Of a DNA stretch of 64,000 nucleotides, positions 25,460 to 37,000 are shown piece after piece. Source of the DNA: Crotophaga sulcirostris (lineage: Eukaryota; Chordata; Aves; Cuculiformes; Crotophagidae); assembly GCA_013397455.1 (NCBI GenBank), contig VYZB01000144.1, forward strand, positions 1,016,791-1,080,790, in the 5' to 3' direction. The number at the start of each line of letters is the position of its first letter. The first letter of the stretch is position 1. The notes under the pieces were generated by a model. That model worked only from the letters and a program-made list of their open reading frames with translations. It did no database searches and was not told the origin of the DNA. The position numbers were made by a program, and so were the translations under genes.

Positions 25460-25955
25460 AATAAGAGGTCAGTTTTTGTGACAGGATACAGCAGGAATCT
25501 GCAATAGGATTCAGCATATGTGTGCATCATCTGGAAAAGAAGATACATACTATTATGAAAAAAATTATGATGCAAAATTCTTGAGGGCAGTAAGAATTAA
25601 AGAGTTGTAGAAAAATTTCAAAATACAGATTAACTGAACTGTAAAATTATTTAGGAATTCAATATTAGTAAATGTAAAATAAAGCAGACAAGACTAATCT
25701 ATGCAATGAAGAACACTGAACTTGTGGATAATTCTGTTAAAAAATTGATTATGTGCTTAGTAATGCTAAGTAGGTAAATCTAAAAATGATTAATGAAGGA
25801 ACAAGAAAGAAAACTGAAAAATCATTATGACCTCATATACAATATAATAATGCACTTGTGTCTGGAGTACTGCCAGCAATTATTGTTACTCCCCATTCAC
25901 TTCTGAAAAGATGTAATAATACTAGAGAAAGTAGAGAGTATGACAGAAAAAAATG
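25460..25955 (+). repeat. Ancient CR1-like LINE fragment (ORF2 distal part)
   Basis: The order CATCTGGAAAAGAAG, GATGCAAAATTCTTGAGGGC, AATATTAGTAAATGTAAAAT, CTTGTGGATAATTCTGTTAA, GTGTCTGGAGTACTG and AAAAGATGTAATAATACTAG follows an old CR1 ORF2 layout (DDLEKG, KFADD, 'TKC', 'VDNS', 'RPHLEYC' and 'KKD' blocks) that I know best from turtles and crocodilians. It is full of stops and small indels. The part nearest 25460 is least certain. Confidence 0.65.
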
Positions 25956-26190
25956 TAGGAATTGCCTTGATAGGACAGATCAAAGACCTAGTAACCTGTC
26001 TTTGACAGCTGGGAACAGTGGAGACCCCAGAAAGGTGTTAGGCTATGTGTAGCAATGCTTCACTCACATAGCTCAGGGGTTTCTTGGTGTCATACCTTTG
26101 CAATTAGTAGCATTAGACAGACTTTTTTTGCACTTTGTTCAATCAATTTTTGAACCTGTGTAAACTTATAATGCATAAAGACCCCTGTAT
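25956..26190 (+). repeat. Possible old interspersed repeat of amniotes
   Basis: AATTGCCTTGATAGGACAGA, then CAAAGACCTAGTAACCTGTC and TTTGACAGCTGGGAACAGTG, recall a repeat whose unmutated form reads roughly 'gccatactggatcagaccaaaggtccatctag...tatcctgtc...acagtgg', common in reptile genomes. The following TTCAATCAATTTTTGAACCT could be its tail. This rests on memory of a consensus only. Confidence 0.4.
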
Positions 26191-26559
26191 TGAGGCACAT
26201 CACAGCAGCACTGATCAGAGGTACCCAAGATCTGCATGAAGAAAAACTAAACAGACTGTGGCTCTGGCTTGAAGAAACATGCCTAAGACACAACATGATA
26301 CGGGGCTATACAAGAAGACAAGAAACTCATTGTTATGGAAGATAACTGAAAAAGGAAGGGTGGGAACAAGGCTAAAAAGTCCAAAACAAATAAACAAGAG
26401 ATGGCTACCAGTGAAGCTCTCCCAGCAATGCCTGGCACTTTGTAATCATCCAAGGAGGCAACAGATGCTGTTCTTCAGCACTTTGCCAGGAAACATGAAC
26501 CAGTACCTACACTGACTTGTTAGATTGCATCACGAAAGAAAGGAGTGCAACTCCTTTGT

Positions 26560-28010
26560 GAGTCTGGCTTTCCCCCTAGACCAAAACCAGTTCCTGCAAA
26601 TGTGCCCTAGGATTTAGACGAAAAGCACTGATTTTTTTCAGTGGAACAATGCAGCTGGTAGTGAGAGTCCCGGTATTGTCAGTGAAGGCTCAGACCCTCT
26701 CACACCATGTTCCAACCAGTATATTGTCTGTAACTTGTAATAGCAGGGGAGAAGTAGCAAAGAGTGAGGTTAGTACAATTCTGTCAGTGACACCAGGTAT
26801 TCATCTGCTGGCTCTTCCTATTTCTTCCCTCATCATTCCCTGCAATTGGAAGGATTGAGGAGAACACTATTTGTGCTCCTGATCCCTTAACCAACCGTAC
26901 CAAGGCCCTGAAGTCGCTCTTGGATTGCCCTTGGATTTCTTGTTCCAACTTCATAGCTGCCTATCTGAAAAGTCAATAATGGATAGTAATCTGTGGGCTA
27001 TACTAGGGTAGAAAGCTTTCCCTTCAAATCTTTAACTCCAGCTTCAGGGAGGCAGCAGAGTTCCCCAACAAGTGGGTCCAGTCTGCATGTTGGGCCTTCT
27101 GTTCCCTTCAGGAGAGTCTCCTATGACAACAACCTGTCTTTTTTTTCTTTATGGAAACAGTATTTCTGCAGGACGTAGACTGACTTAACCTTAGTGATAC
27201 CTCCAAGCTAGATGAACCATCGCCTTTGTTGTTCATTTCTACTTGCAGAGTTTCATACCTATTGTGCAAGGGAACCTAGAAGACAGGGTAGACACAGAGG
27301 AGATGTGCCTGCTGTGTTGGGCAGGAACTTGTTGCCATTGTCCCCTGTCCCTTGAGTCATTGCATTTAGCCAGGTGAAGAGAGGATAGAGAATCCCTAGT
27401 ATCATATGTCCTATCTGCTTGTTGGGCCTGTTCCAGGGAAGGTAGGATGCAATTCCAGTAGTCTGTCTCTCTCTCAAACTCCCTGATACTCCCCAAGAAT
27501 CTCACCTCCTCTTGGAGCTCTGTCACTAAGCGGAGGAGATGTGTACTCACTGCTGCTGTCCAATACTGGCATAAGAACAAGGCATGGTCTGCAACCCAAC
27601 GCCTTGGAGGCAGTGTGTTCCCACCAGAGCTCTCTGGGAAGCTGCATCAGTCATGGTGACTGCAGAGCTTAGGGTGGGCTTAACCTTCTACCAGGCAGAT
27701 ACCATTGGTCCCTGGTCAAGCTGGCAGAGCTTCAGCACCCTTCTTATGTGCCCTTCCACAGGAACTGACACACCACAGTCTGTTTGCCCACTCTGTTTTC
27801 AGTGCTCCTGGTTGCTCCCACTCCTTAGGCTGCTTTTTATATGTGTGGGAAAGGCCACTGTTGCTCCAGCAATGCCCAGGTCTCAGGAAATCCCCCGTGC
27901 TCCAAGGTCTGCTGCTCCACTTTGGATCACACTGGCTCTGGAGTAGCTCCCCTCAGCACCTGATCTCATGCCCCTTTAAGAGTTGCTTGGGGCAAACATA
28001 GAATGGTTGT
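26560..28010 (-). pseudogene. Retroelement relic with ORF1-like coiled-coil frame
   Basis: A GC-richer block of about 1.4 kb reads on the minus strand. The reverse frame 27239-27580 (113 codons) begins MFLCQYWTAAVSTHLLRLV, then has a short coiled-coil-like stretch (LQEEVRFLGSIREFERET) and ends with RFPCTIGMKLCK after a polar, Ser/Gln-rich stretch. This layout resembles a widespread bird retroelement protein with a 'LR.EV.RLRSIRE.EREID.W' core and a 'QVPLHNRYEAL' end, which I believe is CR1 ORF1, although I cannot exclude another non-LTR family. On this strand the 5' side would be near 28010. No ORF2 follows downstream. Frame breaks outside the 113 codons suggest a dead copy. Boundaries are approximate. 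Confidence 0.5.
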
Positions 28011-31000
28011 AGCTTTATATTAAGGATGAATAAAATGTTTGTCATTCACCTTTCTTGCTTTAGAAAATGCTTAAAAAGAGAAAAGAAATATGATTTTGTC
28101 CATGTAATATAAAATAAAGTCTTCAAGTAGGAAGCTGAAGTGATGAAGTTTGCCTTAATGTGCTGTTTTGATTTGGTATATATGGTGGGGATTAATGATT
28201 TCTTAGATGAGAAATGACTTTCACTTAAAAAAATGGATTATTACTTCCTTTAAAAAAGTCTAACAATTTTGCATGCCTATAGGGAGTAAAGTGCAAGTAC
28301 ATTAGACAGATGTTAGTGTGTAGTTTATCTGGTCATGCCTTCACAAACCACTGTGAGTGCAGTCTCAGTACTAGTCTAGAAGCATGAGGGATTCAACTCA
28401 AAGAAGCATCAGAAAAAAAAATCAGGGAAGTTATTAAGAAAATAAACAGAAAAGAGATGAAATAGTAATGCTGCATGATATATGGAAAGTCATCTGCAGA
28501 TTTTCTTTGTTAGTGTTAAAAAAAATGAGCAAAAAGGAGACGTTCAGAAGTAGAAGAAAAATATTTTCATATACAATGTATAGTGAACTTGTGAAAGTGC
28601 TCAATCTGTACTACAGAATTAAAGGTAAAAGGTATTTTTTTGTAGAAGCTACTCTTAAATCAGAATTTGTTTTACCTGAAAAATGCAAAAGCTTATATTT
28701 ACTCTTGGTAAATACATATTCCAGAACTTTTCCCCTTTTCTTGCTTTTATGTTGCCCTTTCACTTCTTCCCCAGAACTGGTAGTTCCATGAGTTCCTGCT
28801 AGATGGCATGGCAAGCCACAACAATAATAATAATGTGATAAGGCAGATGTATTAGTGTATTCTGCACAGTAGCCAAGTCAACTGCTCAGGCAACATTATT
28901 CCCTTCCTTTTTTTCTTCATATTTTTCATCATGTTTTCTTACTTATGTATGGGAGATCACAGCTAGGCTTTTAGTTTCTTAGTTATTAAAGCAGTGATAA
29001 GCAGAGGTAAAGTTTGTCTGTTTCTTGTATAGATGAAAGGAGATAAAATCAATCATGCTTGGTAGCTGTATTTCAGAAAACACACTTGAGTCCTAACAGA
29101 TGTTCTTACTGCTTTTCCCTTCCTTCCTGCTGTAGCAACACTATGATTGCAAGCTCTAGCAGTGTGCCATGCCCTCCCTCACATCCAGCTGCAGGTAAAA
29201 CTTTTTCTCTGGTACCATAAGACCTTTTGAATCAATATATACGATCCTTTTGCACCTCTCTCTCTGGCTTCACAAAGACCAAGCTGGAATGAGGGCATGG
29301 TGTCTGAATGCTGGCACTAACAAAGCAAAAATCCAGTTTTGCCTTCAGTGTTCTTCTCCCTCTGAGCATGTTAATGCTTGATTCAGAAAGCCTGATTCTC
29401 CTATCACTACTATTAGGGTGAAAATAAGAGTAATTCCAAACAACTCACGGGATTGACACTGCTGAAAGTGCTGTTAGCAAAAGCACAATTGGAGTACAAA
29501 AAATTTGCATGGGACCATTTTCAAAATTACAGTTTTGAATGGATTTTATAAAGTAATGTTTTAATTACTGCTAACTTACATAGTAATTACTTTTAAAACA
29601 AACAGATGAAAGAGGGAAGGAACAGAAATAGATTATATTGGTATGGGTTGGCTATAAGCATGTTAATTTTAATAGAATTCAGTCAGTACTTGCAGGTGCA
29701 GATTTACAGAAAGGGATAAGGGCACAACAGTACTCATCTTCAGTTTCTTACCGCAGCACTGGGACATGGGTATTTGTAGCATAGCACTGCGGTTTCTTCT
29801 TGGTATCTTGATCACAGGAGGCAGATGCAGATTGCTGAAGGTGATCTGTGACACCATACAGCAGCTGGCAAGTGAGAGCCTTGTCTGGGCTACTGTATGG
29901 TGGGGCAAGAAGGATCATGCTCCAGTGTGTGATCAGATGTGCAAGGGGTAAAACTCATCTTCTGTCCCTCATTTCTCCTGGTCATGTGGGGACTGCATTG
30001 GTCCTGCTGCAGCTTGACTTGGCAAAGCACTCAGACACTGAAGAGAGAGGCTACAACATAAAAGATGTTCATGTGTCAAGATGTCATGTGAAAAACCCCC
30101 AAAATCTATGTTCTCTTTTGACCAGAGAGTAACAGAAAAAGCTTTTCTACGCTATAGAGTTAGTAATTCTGCACACACAGAGGGTGCACAGAACCAGTGA
30201 GTCTATTATAAATAGTGCTAAGTGTATCAGTTCTAATCTCATTTGTTTTCCTAAATAAAAGGTAGGCATTAAAAGGCTCTTAACTTGTGATAAACATATT
30301 CTCTTGTACTGCATTTCAGGAAGCATCTTGCTGCAGAAAACTCCGGGGAAACACCTACTTAGTGTAGTATAAACATCCTATTTAAAGCCTGCACGAGTAA
30401 TTTCAACAGTGTTTGTGTTGAAAGTATTATAGAGAATGTGAGTAATGGATATGAAAATACGGTATTGCATTGTAGAAAATGCCCTGGAGAGGCAATATGT
30501 GATTATAGAGTCTGAAGAATCTTTTGTGTGAGTCTTAATGTGAAATCTTTAAGTTGTTCGAGTCAGTGGCGAGGGCTGTGTAATGACACCTGAAGGGAGA
30601 GGAGCATAGAGACAGTATATTGATTATTGATACTGTTTTTCATTAAAAAACTATTTGAAGCAATGTATACCTCTGCAGGTAATCCTGTTGATAACAAGGA
30701 CTAGACGTGCAAAGGGACTTAAGCATCCATACATTCCTTTTGGTGCATAACTCTAGTCCTAAGGTGCTAGCAGGATTGTTAAAGATCTAGTTCAGTGGTG
30801 AAAGGGGATGCACAAATGCATACACACAGCCAGGCTGGTTGGGAACCTTCTTCAGAATGACCTCAGTCAAATTCCTACCAGATTCAGTCTTCCGCAGCTT
30901 AGCCAAAGGAAGTGTCTTCAAGGGCTACCTTGAAGGCTGCAGCTATTCCCCATACACCTCTTCTTGGATTCATTACTCTGCAATTCAGAGGAAGGACTTG

Positions 31001-31046
31001 AACCCAGCCCAAAAGAGTGCTGCAACCTCTTGGCTGTCAAATATTC

Positions 31047-31070
31047 GGGGGGGGAGGGGAAGAGGGAGGG
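31047..31070 (+). other. Potential G-quadruplex run
   Basis: After ATATTC comes a run of eight G, then A, four G, AA-GA, three G, A and four G. Four runs of three or more G separated by loops of one to four bases meet the usual intramolecular quadruplex pattern. It stands alone in AT-rich DNA. Confidence 0.6.
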
Positions 31071-34000
31071 GAGCTGTGCCCTCTTAAAATTCTTCCAGTA
31101 TGTACAAATAATGACAATTCATTACAGCAGAGACAGAGATTGATGACATAGGCATGTAATTAGGGCTTTCACCTGGGAAGTGGGAGAGTCAGGTTCTGGT
31201 CCATGCTCCAATGAATATTTAATTATTAACATGAGATGGAACAGCTCTGTCAAACCTGGGAAGGCTGCACCTGGCAATTCTTCAATGGTTTTCTGCTGCA
31301 GGCGGTCTCCTGACCGGTAGGACAACTGAGTGGAGCTCCTTGTTTCCAAATTAATATGTATATCAGAGCAAATCTTTCATCTCCTCACTAAAAGAATTGA
31401 CCACTGAACGGTGCTATAAAATGGCAAAGATTTCAGTAGCTGTTTTCTGTTTTGTGAGAGGTCACGTGTGTTAGGCATATAATTTGAAAAGAGGTTGAAA
31501 ATTGTTAGCAAACCCTAACACCTCCAGGATGAGTTCCCTTGGGTTCTGCCATGGTGGCCAGAAACAAGGCGTGAGGACCCAGCTAGTGCATCCCATAATT
31601 TCTGTGAGCTTCCAAAGAGGAAGAAAGGAAACAGATAGAAAATACTTTCAGTTACTTCCCAGCTGAATAACTGGGGAATCAAAATATTGGGGTGCCAGGT
31701 TCCATTTCAATGAAATGTCTGGAGAAATTCTATTTTCTGGTAGGAATGGAGTGAAAGCTGAGCTACGGCCCCAGGCACTCCAAGGAGGTCAAGCTAATGA
31801 ATACTCAAGGAGAAGGGGAAGATTCAGTTGCCTGAACAGGGGTGTCAGGTATCACTTTTGGTATTGGCTATGGCATTTTAAGCCGGTCTGGCCTCCACTT
31901 GCTGTTTTGCAAGGGAGTGGATCTCAGACCTGCCAGCCCTATGCAGATGTTGTGGCTGCCCCGGGGCATCTCAGATAGCATGAGGTGACAGTGTTTAGGC
32001 AACTGAATCCCACCCACCCTGTCCATCTTGCACATACAGTACCTCTAGCCTCTGAAAGCTGTACAATTTCTCTTGTCATTCTGCTTCACCAGCAAGACCA
32101 GTGGCTACTAACGTGACAATCTATCTCAATCTACACAGTGGTTCAGATTGTTCTGTTGTTATATAGGAAGGAGCAAAAAATAAATCAATTTGAAAACCTT
32201 GTCATCATGTAGCTGGTCCAGTAACACTTTTTCACTGATACAAAGCATCAGGCTTTCATTTTTATTGGTCATAAGGAAACTTTACAATCTACAGTCCAGC
32301 TTTTAAGATGTGGTTTGAAAAGTGACTGTATTTTCATAAGTGTGTGTTAGAAATACATAATTTCCTTTGCAATTAGTGTTTTCCTTACTGGTTTTATGAA
32401 TATTTTTGTAATCAATTTTAGAACATACGATGAGGTAAAAAAGAAAAAAAATGGCAAATTCAGTTGTAAGAGATAAAAAAAAAGCTGAAATACATAAATA
32501 ACTTCCCATTGGAAAATAATAAGACAAGATCAAGACAAGGAAGATGATAATGGGGAAAGGTACAGATCGGGGACATTCTGCAAGATATTGTGTAAATAAA
32601 ATATGTCCAACAGCAAGCGGTTTCTATTCTCAAAGATATGCAGTTTTGCATCTTGTATCATTCAGGTTTCTAATTAATCTTGATTGCCTTCTATTTGAAA
32701 TGTTCTTGACCCTTAATAAAGGCAGATTTGGTAAGATTTGCTATTTCACTGGATATCACAGTCTTTGTGACTTTGAATGAGATACTTCTGGCTATCAATT
32801 ACATTTTATTAAAAAAGTAATGTAAGCACTCCCTCCCTCCTGCTTGCTTTAGTAATGCTTTCTGAGAACCAGAAAAAAAAACCACAGGTCACACTGATAC
32901 AAAAAGGCAAGACTGACTGAACCTTTTCTGTGAACAATGTTCTACAAAGTGCTGTCTTTTACAGATGGCTTCTATTCAATGTGAACATGGATTCAACATT
33001 GATTTTTTTAAGGAATTGTGTGGAACTACTTGTTACCAGTCATTCCTCTTGGAAATGCCACCCAAGACTTTGGACTTGTGTGCTAGATCTCTTTTGACTG
33101 TGTTTGTTGGTGGATGAGCTAGTTCCAGTCTGAGGCTGTTGCTGAGCACAAATCTTGCTCATTCTCCTCAGGATCATTTTCAACCCTTGCGTGTCAAATC
33201 ATATTCCAAAATGCTACGTAGTGGTCAGCCAGCTGTGTCATAGAAGGAGACCAAGTCTGGATACCAGTTGGCAATGAGCTCACATTCAAGTGTGATTCAA
33301 TGACCAGTATAGTTCTGATGGTCCAAGCCTTGCTTGCCCTCATGTCCTTGCCATTACAGTACTACTTTGGAAATCTTTTTTTTTGGTGTTTGGGTTTTGG
33401 TTTTGTATTTTTTTTTCCAACAGCCATGTATGCACCAGGTATCTAGAGGGTTCCAGTCTGGTGCACTGAAGGGAAGAAAGTTTTTATTAATGCCTTGGAA
33501 AAACATTTTCTAGTACAGAATTTTACTGCTAGTGGAGAACCTATGCACAAGTTAGGAGGCTTGGAAAGCTCACTGACTAATTGGCAAGATAATAGCAGTG
33601 GATTATGCATGTCTGCTGGCCATTCCTGGGGTCAGTAGCATAAAAGAGGTTGGTGTGAGCTGGTAGCTGCGTCATGGTAGGTTTTTGATACTAAAAGAGT
33701 AGAAGAGCCATTTTGATGGAGGCCAACTGCCTACTGGCCATGGAGATACTCAGCTCATGGGACAAAGACAACCTTCTCCCAGTGACAGAGTTTTATCTCT
33801 CCTACATAGAAAGAAAAAGGAAGGAGAGCACCACCCTTACTTTTGTGATGACTTTGTGGATGGCATATGCCAACAGCGCAAGTCCCAGGAAACTATGAGG
33901 CCACTTCATGGTAGTGACCATCAAGTGACCATTAAAATTAACGTTAGCAAAGTTGAACAAGTGATGATGGGGGCCAGACCAAGAGCTTTTTCCTGCCTTC

Positions 34001-37000
34001 TGAGAGGAATGTCAGCCACAGCAGGGTGTCATCTGACACCCTCACTGAATGTAGGAGCTGGAATAAGCAGCATGGTAATTTTGCTTATCTGAGTCTTGGA
34101 ATGAGCTGTGTTGTCTTTGCTGAAACTGTCTCTTCCAGCAACTAGGATAAAATGATCTGACTCCACATGGGCAATTTCAGACTGAAATGTTGAAAGATTG
34201 AAAATTGTTATTACTGAAAAAGACTTTTATAATGGGAAGTATTCTGCATCTTAAACAAAGGCAATTCCCCTCCTCCATTATTTAATTAACAGTGATAACA
34301 GAAAAAAGTCAGCTGTAGGCTGTGAAACTAAAATGCTATAGAGGGCCCTAAGTCCTCGTACAGATCTGAATCTTTTCTTGTTATTGTATACAGTGTTTAG
34401 AAAGGGTGTAAGGGTCATAGCAAGTGGTAAACTCTGGAGTCAGTGCAAAGATAAGACTTCTTTCTGGGGACAACAAGATAGAAACTGATCTTTTTTGAAA
34501 ACAAATTAGACTCTCTAGTCAGTGATTTGGAACATAAGGAAAGATAATTCTGTAGGCTAATAATTGGTAATTTCATCATTTTGGGAACCATTCAACAGAG
34601 ACTAAGTAGGAAAGAATATATTATATTTATAGAATATTTTTTACTTGGTCAAACTTTTTTACATGTAATCAGAGACGTTGCTGTGCTCTGCAAACTCTTC
34701 CACTAGTGATAACCAGTTGGTTTTTAGGTATCAGAATACACTCACAAACTGTGGAATAAAACTAGCATAGGAAGGAAAAAAGAGCCTGGGTGCAAGGTTT
34801 TTCTGTTTATCTTTTAGTTTTGCAAAATGGAACCTCTTTGTGCGATTGTGCAATTTTAGTGGAAATAGCAATGAAGAAAAGAAGGTAGCTTCAAGAATCA
34901 AACTTTAGTCCAATATCATCTTACGTAAGCAGGTAAAATTTTTTCTTCATTTTCATTGACAATTTTGTGTGTTTTTTCTGTACAATAAATAATCCAGTCT
35001 TCATATTTTTAGACAATTTACAACCTTTCTAATATCCCAATACAACTTTACCTCTTCTTGACTAATTTTTCTCACTCTTAAGGATTCATACTATTTAAAT
35101 ATTTATAAAGAAATAATATGTTTCACCTTGATCACACTTGGTCAGGGTAGGTAACATTTTTTAATCTTGTCTTGCAAGCAAATCCCTTTAGCTTCCAAAT
35201 TTTCATCCTTGCTTTTCTCTGGACTCCAACAAATCTGTGCATATGTGTTTCTTCAGAGGGAGGATTCTAGCCTGAGGTCTTTGGAGTAAAGAAGAAAACC
35301 TAAAACCAAACAACAATAATATAGTGCCAGTATGGAGAATACAGGTCTAAAAACCAAATTTTTGTATCACAGAGAATTACTATCAACAAGTAATAAAAAC
35401 ATACAACTGCAATAGTTTCTCTGAAATATTTTCTCCCACACAGTTTCATTTACAAGAGAAATAGATTATCTCTTGAGAGTGTTTATTTATGTATTCCTCT
35501 TTTCTGTAATTTGTGTCATTTTTATGGGGTGTTTTCTTATACTACTTCTATACAGAAAGTAGGTTTTAATCCCCTCCAGACTGAAAAATACTTTGCTTTG
35601 CTTAGGTTGAAGGTCTTATGATTTGTCATTGGAAGGCCCCTTTACTTGCTGGTTTCTACTCATTAAAGTGGTAGTTTATCCACCTTCAAATGTCTCTGCT
35701 CTGTGTCACAGACACTTATTTGTTCTCCAGCCATCAAAGTGTATTAAAATTAACAGCAGTCATCACATGAGTGGAGGGTAGCCATTCTCAGACACGCAGA
35801 TAGTTATATACTCACAGCAGGAAACTTGCAATCAAATTCTAACAAAAGGTCACATTTGCAATAAGTAAAGGAAAATGTAGGTAATTGGTTATGGTATCAG
35901 TTAATATCTTCACAGGCCTTGAAAGGCACTCTGACGGACTTGAAACCCTTTTGTTCAAGTAATTAAAACTGAGGTATTGTTATAGTATTAAAGAAACTCA
36001 GGAAATTCTTGGTACGCTGTAAAATGGTGTCACTACAATGGCAAACAAATTCAAGAGGAAAAATTATTTGTGGCTTGTTTGAAAAGGCATACGGACTGAG
36101 GTTCGGAATGAAATGCAGAAAAGGAATAGGGAGTGAAGTGCAGGACAATGTGAAGATCAGTCCTTACAAAATATGTTTTTATGCCCAGCTTCAGGGCATG
36201 TCCACTGTTTCCCCCAGCTGGTTTCAGTGTGTGCTGCTGTAGAAATACCAGGTCATGGTGTTTACACAGGTTTTCCACAGGCTCCAGGATACTATCTGGT
36301 TTGGAAAGCAGCGACCAATGGGAAGGATATGTGCGACATAAGGGGACTCCAAGCAGACAGAGCACAGAGTGGGGACCTGCCAGGGGCATCCACCGGGAAA
36401 GGCCGTGGAACTGTACTGTGGCTTTCTTTGCCCATCAACCACTCCTCTTCAACTAGTTCAAGCTAGGAGTTTCTGACAGTTTGTGGCATGACTTGGGGAC
36501 TGAGGCTTTAGGGCACCTGGCGTGAAGCCTTTCTTCTGCCTGTAGAAAATCAAAGTTGGCACCTGAGAGTCCTCAGCAGCAGGCTGTGGGCTCCCTTGAG
36601 CAGGGGGTAGCGCAGCCTGTACCTTCCCATTTATGCTCTGGTGCTTTGAATTGTACAAAAAAGTTGTCTGCTGGATCAGATGAAAAAGGTGTGTGAAGAC
36701 CTAGGCACATCCCTGGGTCTGTGAGATGGTGCACTCAGGAAGGAGAGGGAAAGAATGGTTTAAAACTTCTGCTTGAATAAACATTTTAAATAATCAAACA
36801 GACATTAAATATACTCCAGGAGCTCCTTTCTGCCCACCAAGTGCTCTAACGCCTAGGCTAGGCTACCACGCTCACACCAACTTCTCTCATGTCTTAATCC
36901 AGATCTAATGATACCACCAAGTCAAATTTTGACCCCTTCTACAGGCAGAAGGTCAGGCTGATTTTGCTTCAGAATAGCCCCAAGCCTGGCATTTAGGAAG

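Noticed and set aside
33713..34092. Frame with a GSDHQVTIKI stretch resembling the end of a CR1 endonuclease domain
   Set aside because: The resemblance covers only about ten residues and the flanks do not follow the CR1 order, so I do not call it.
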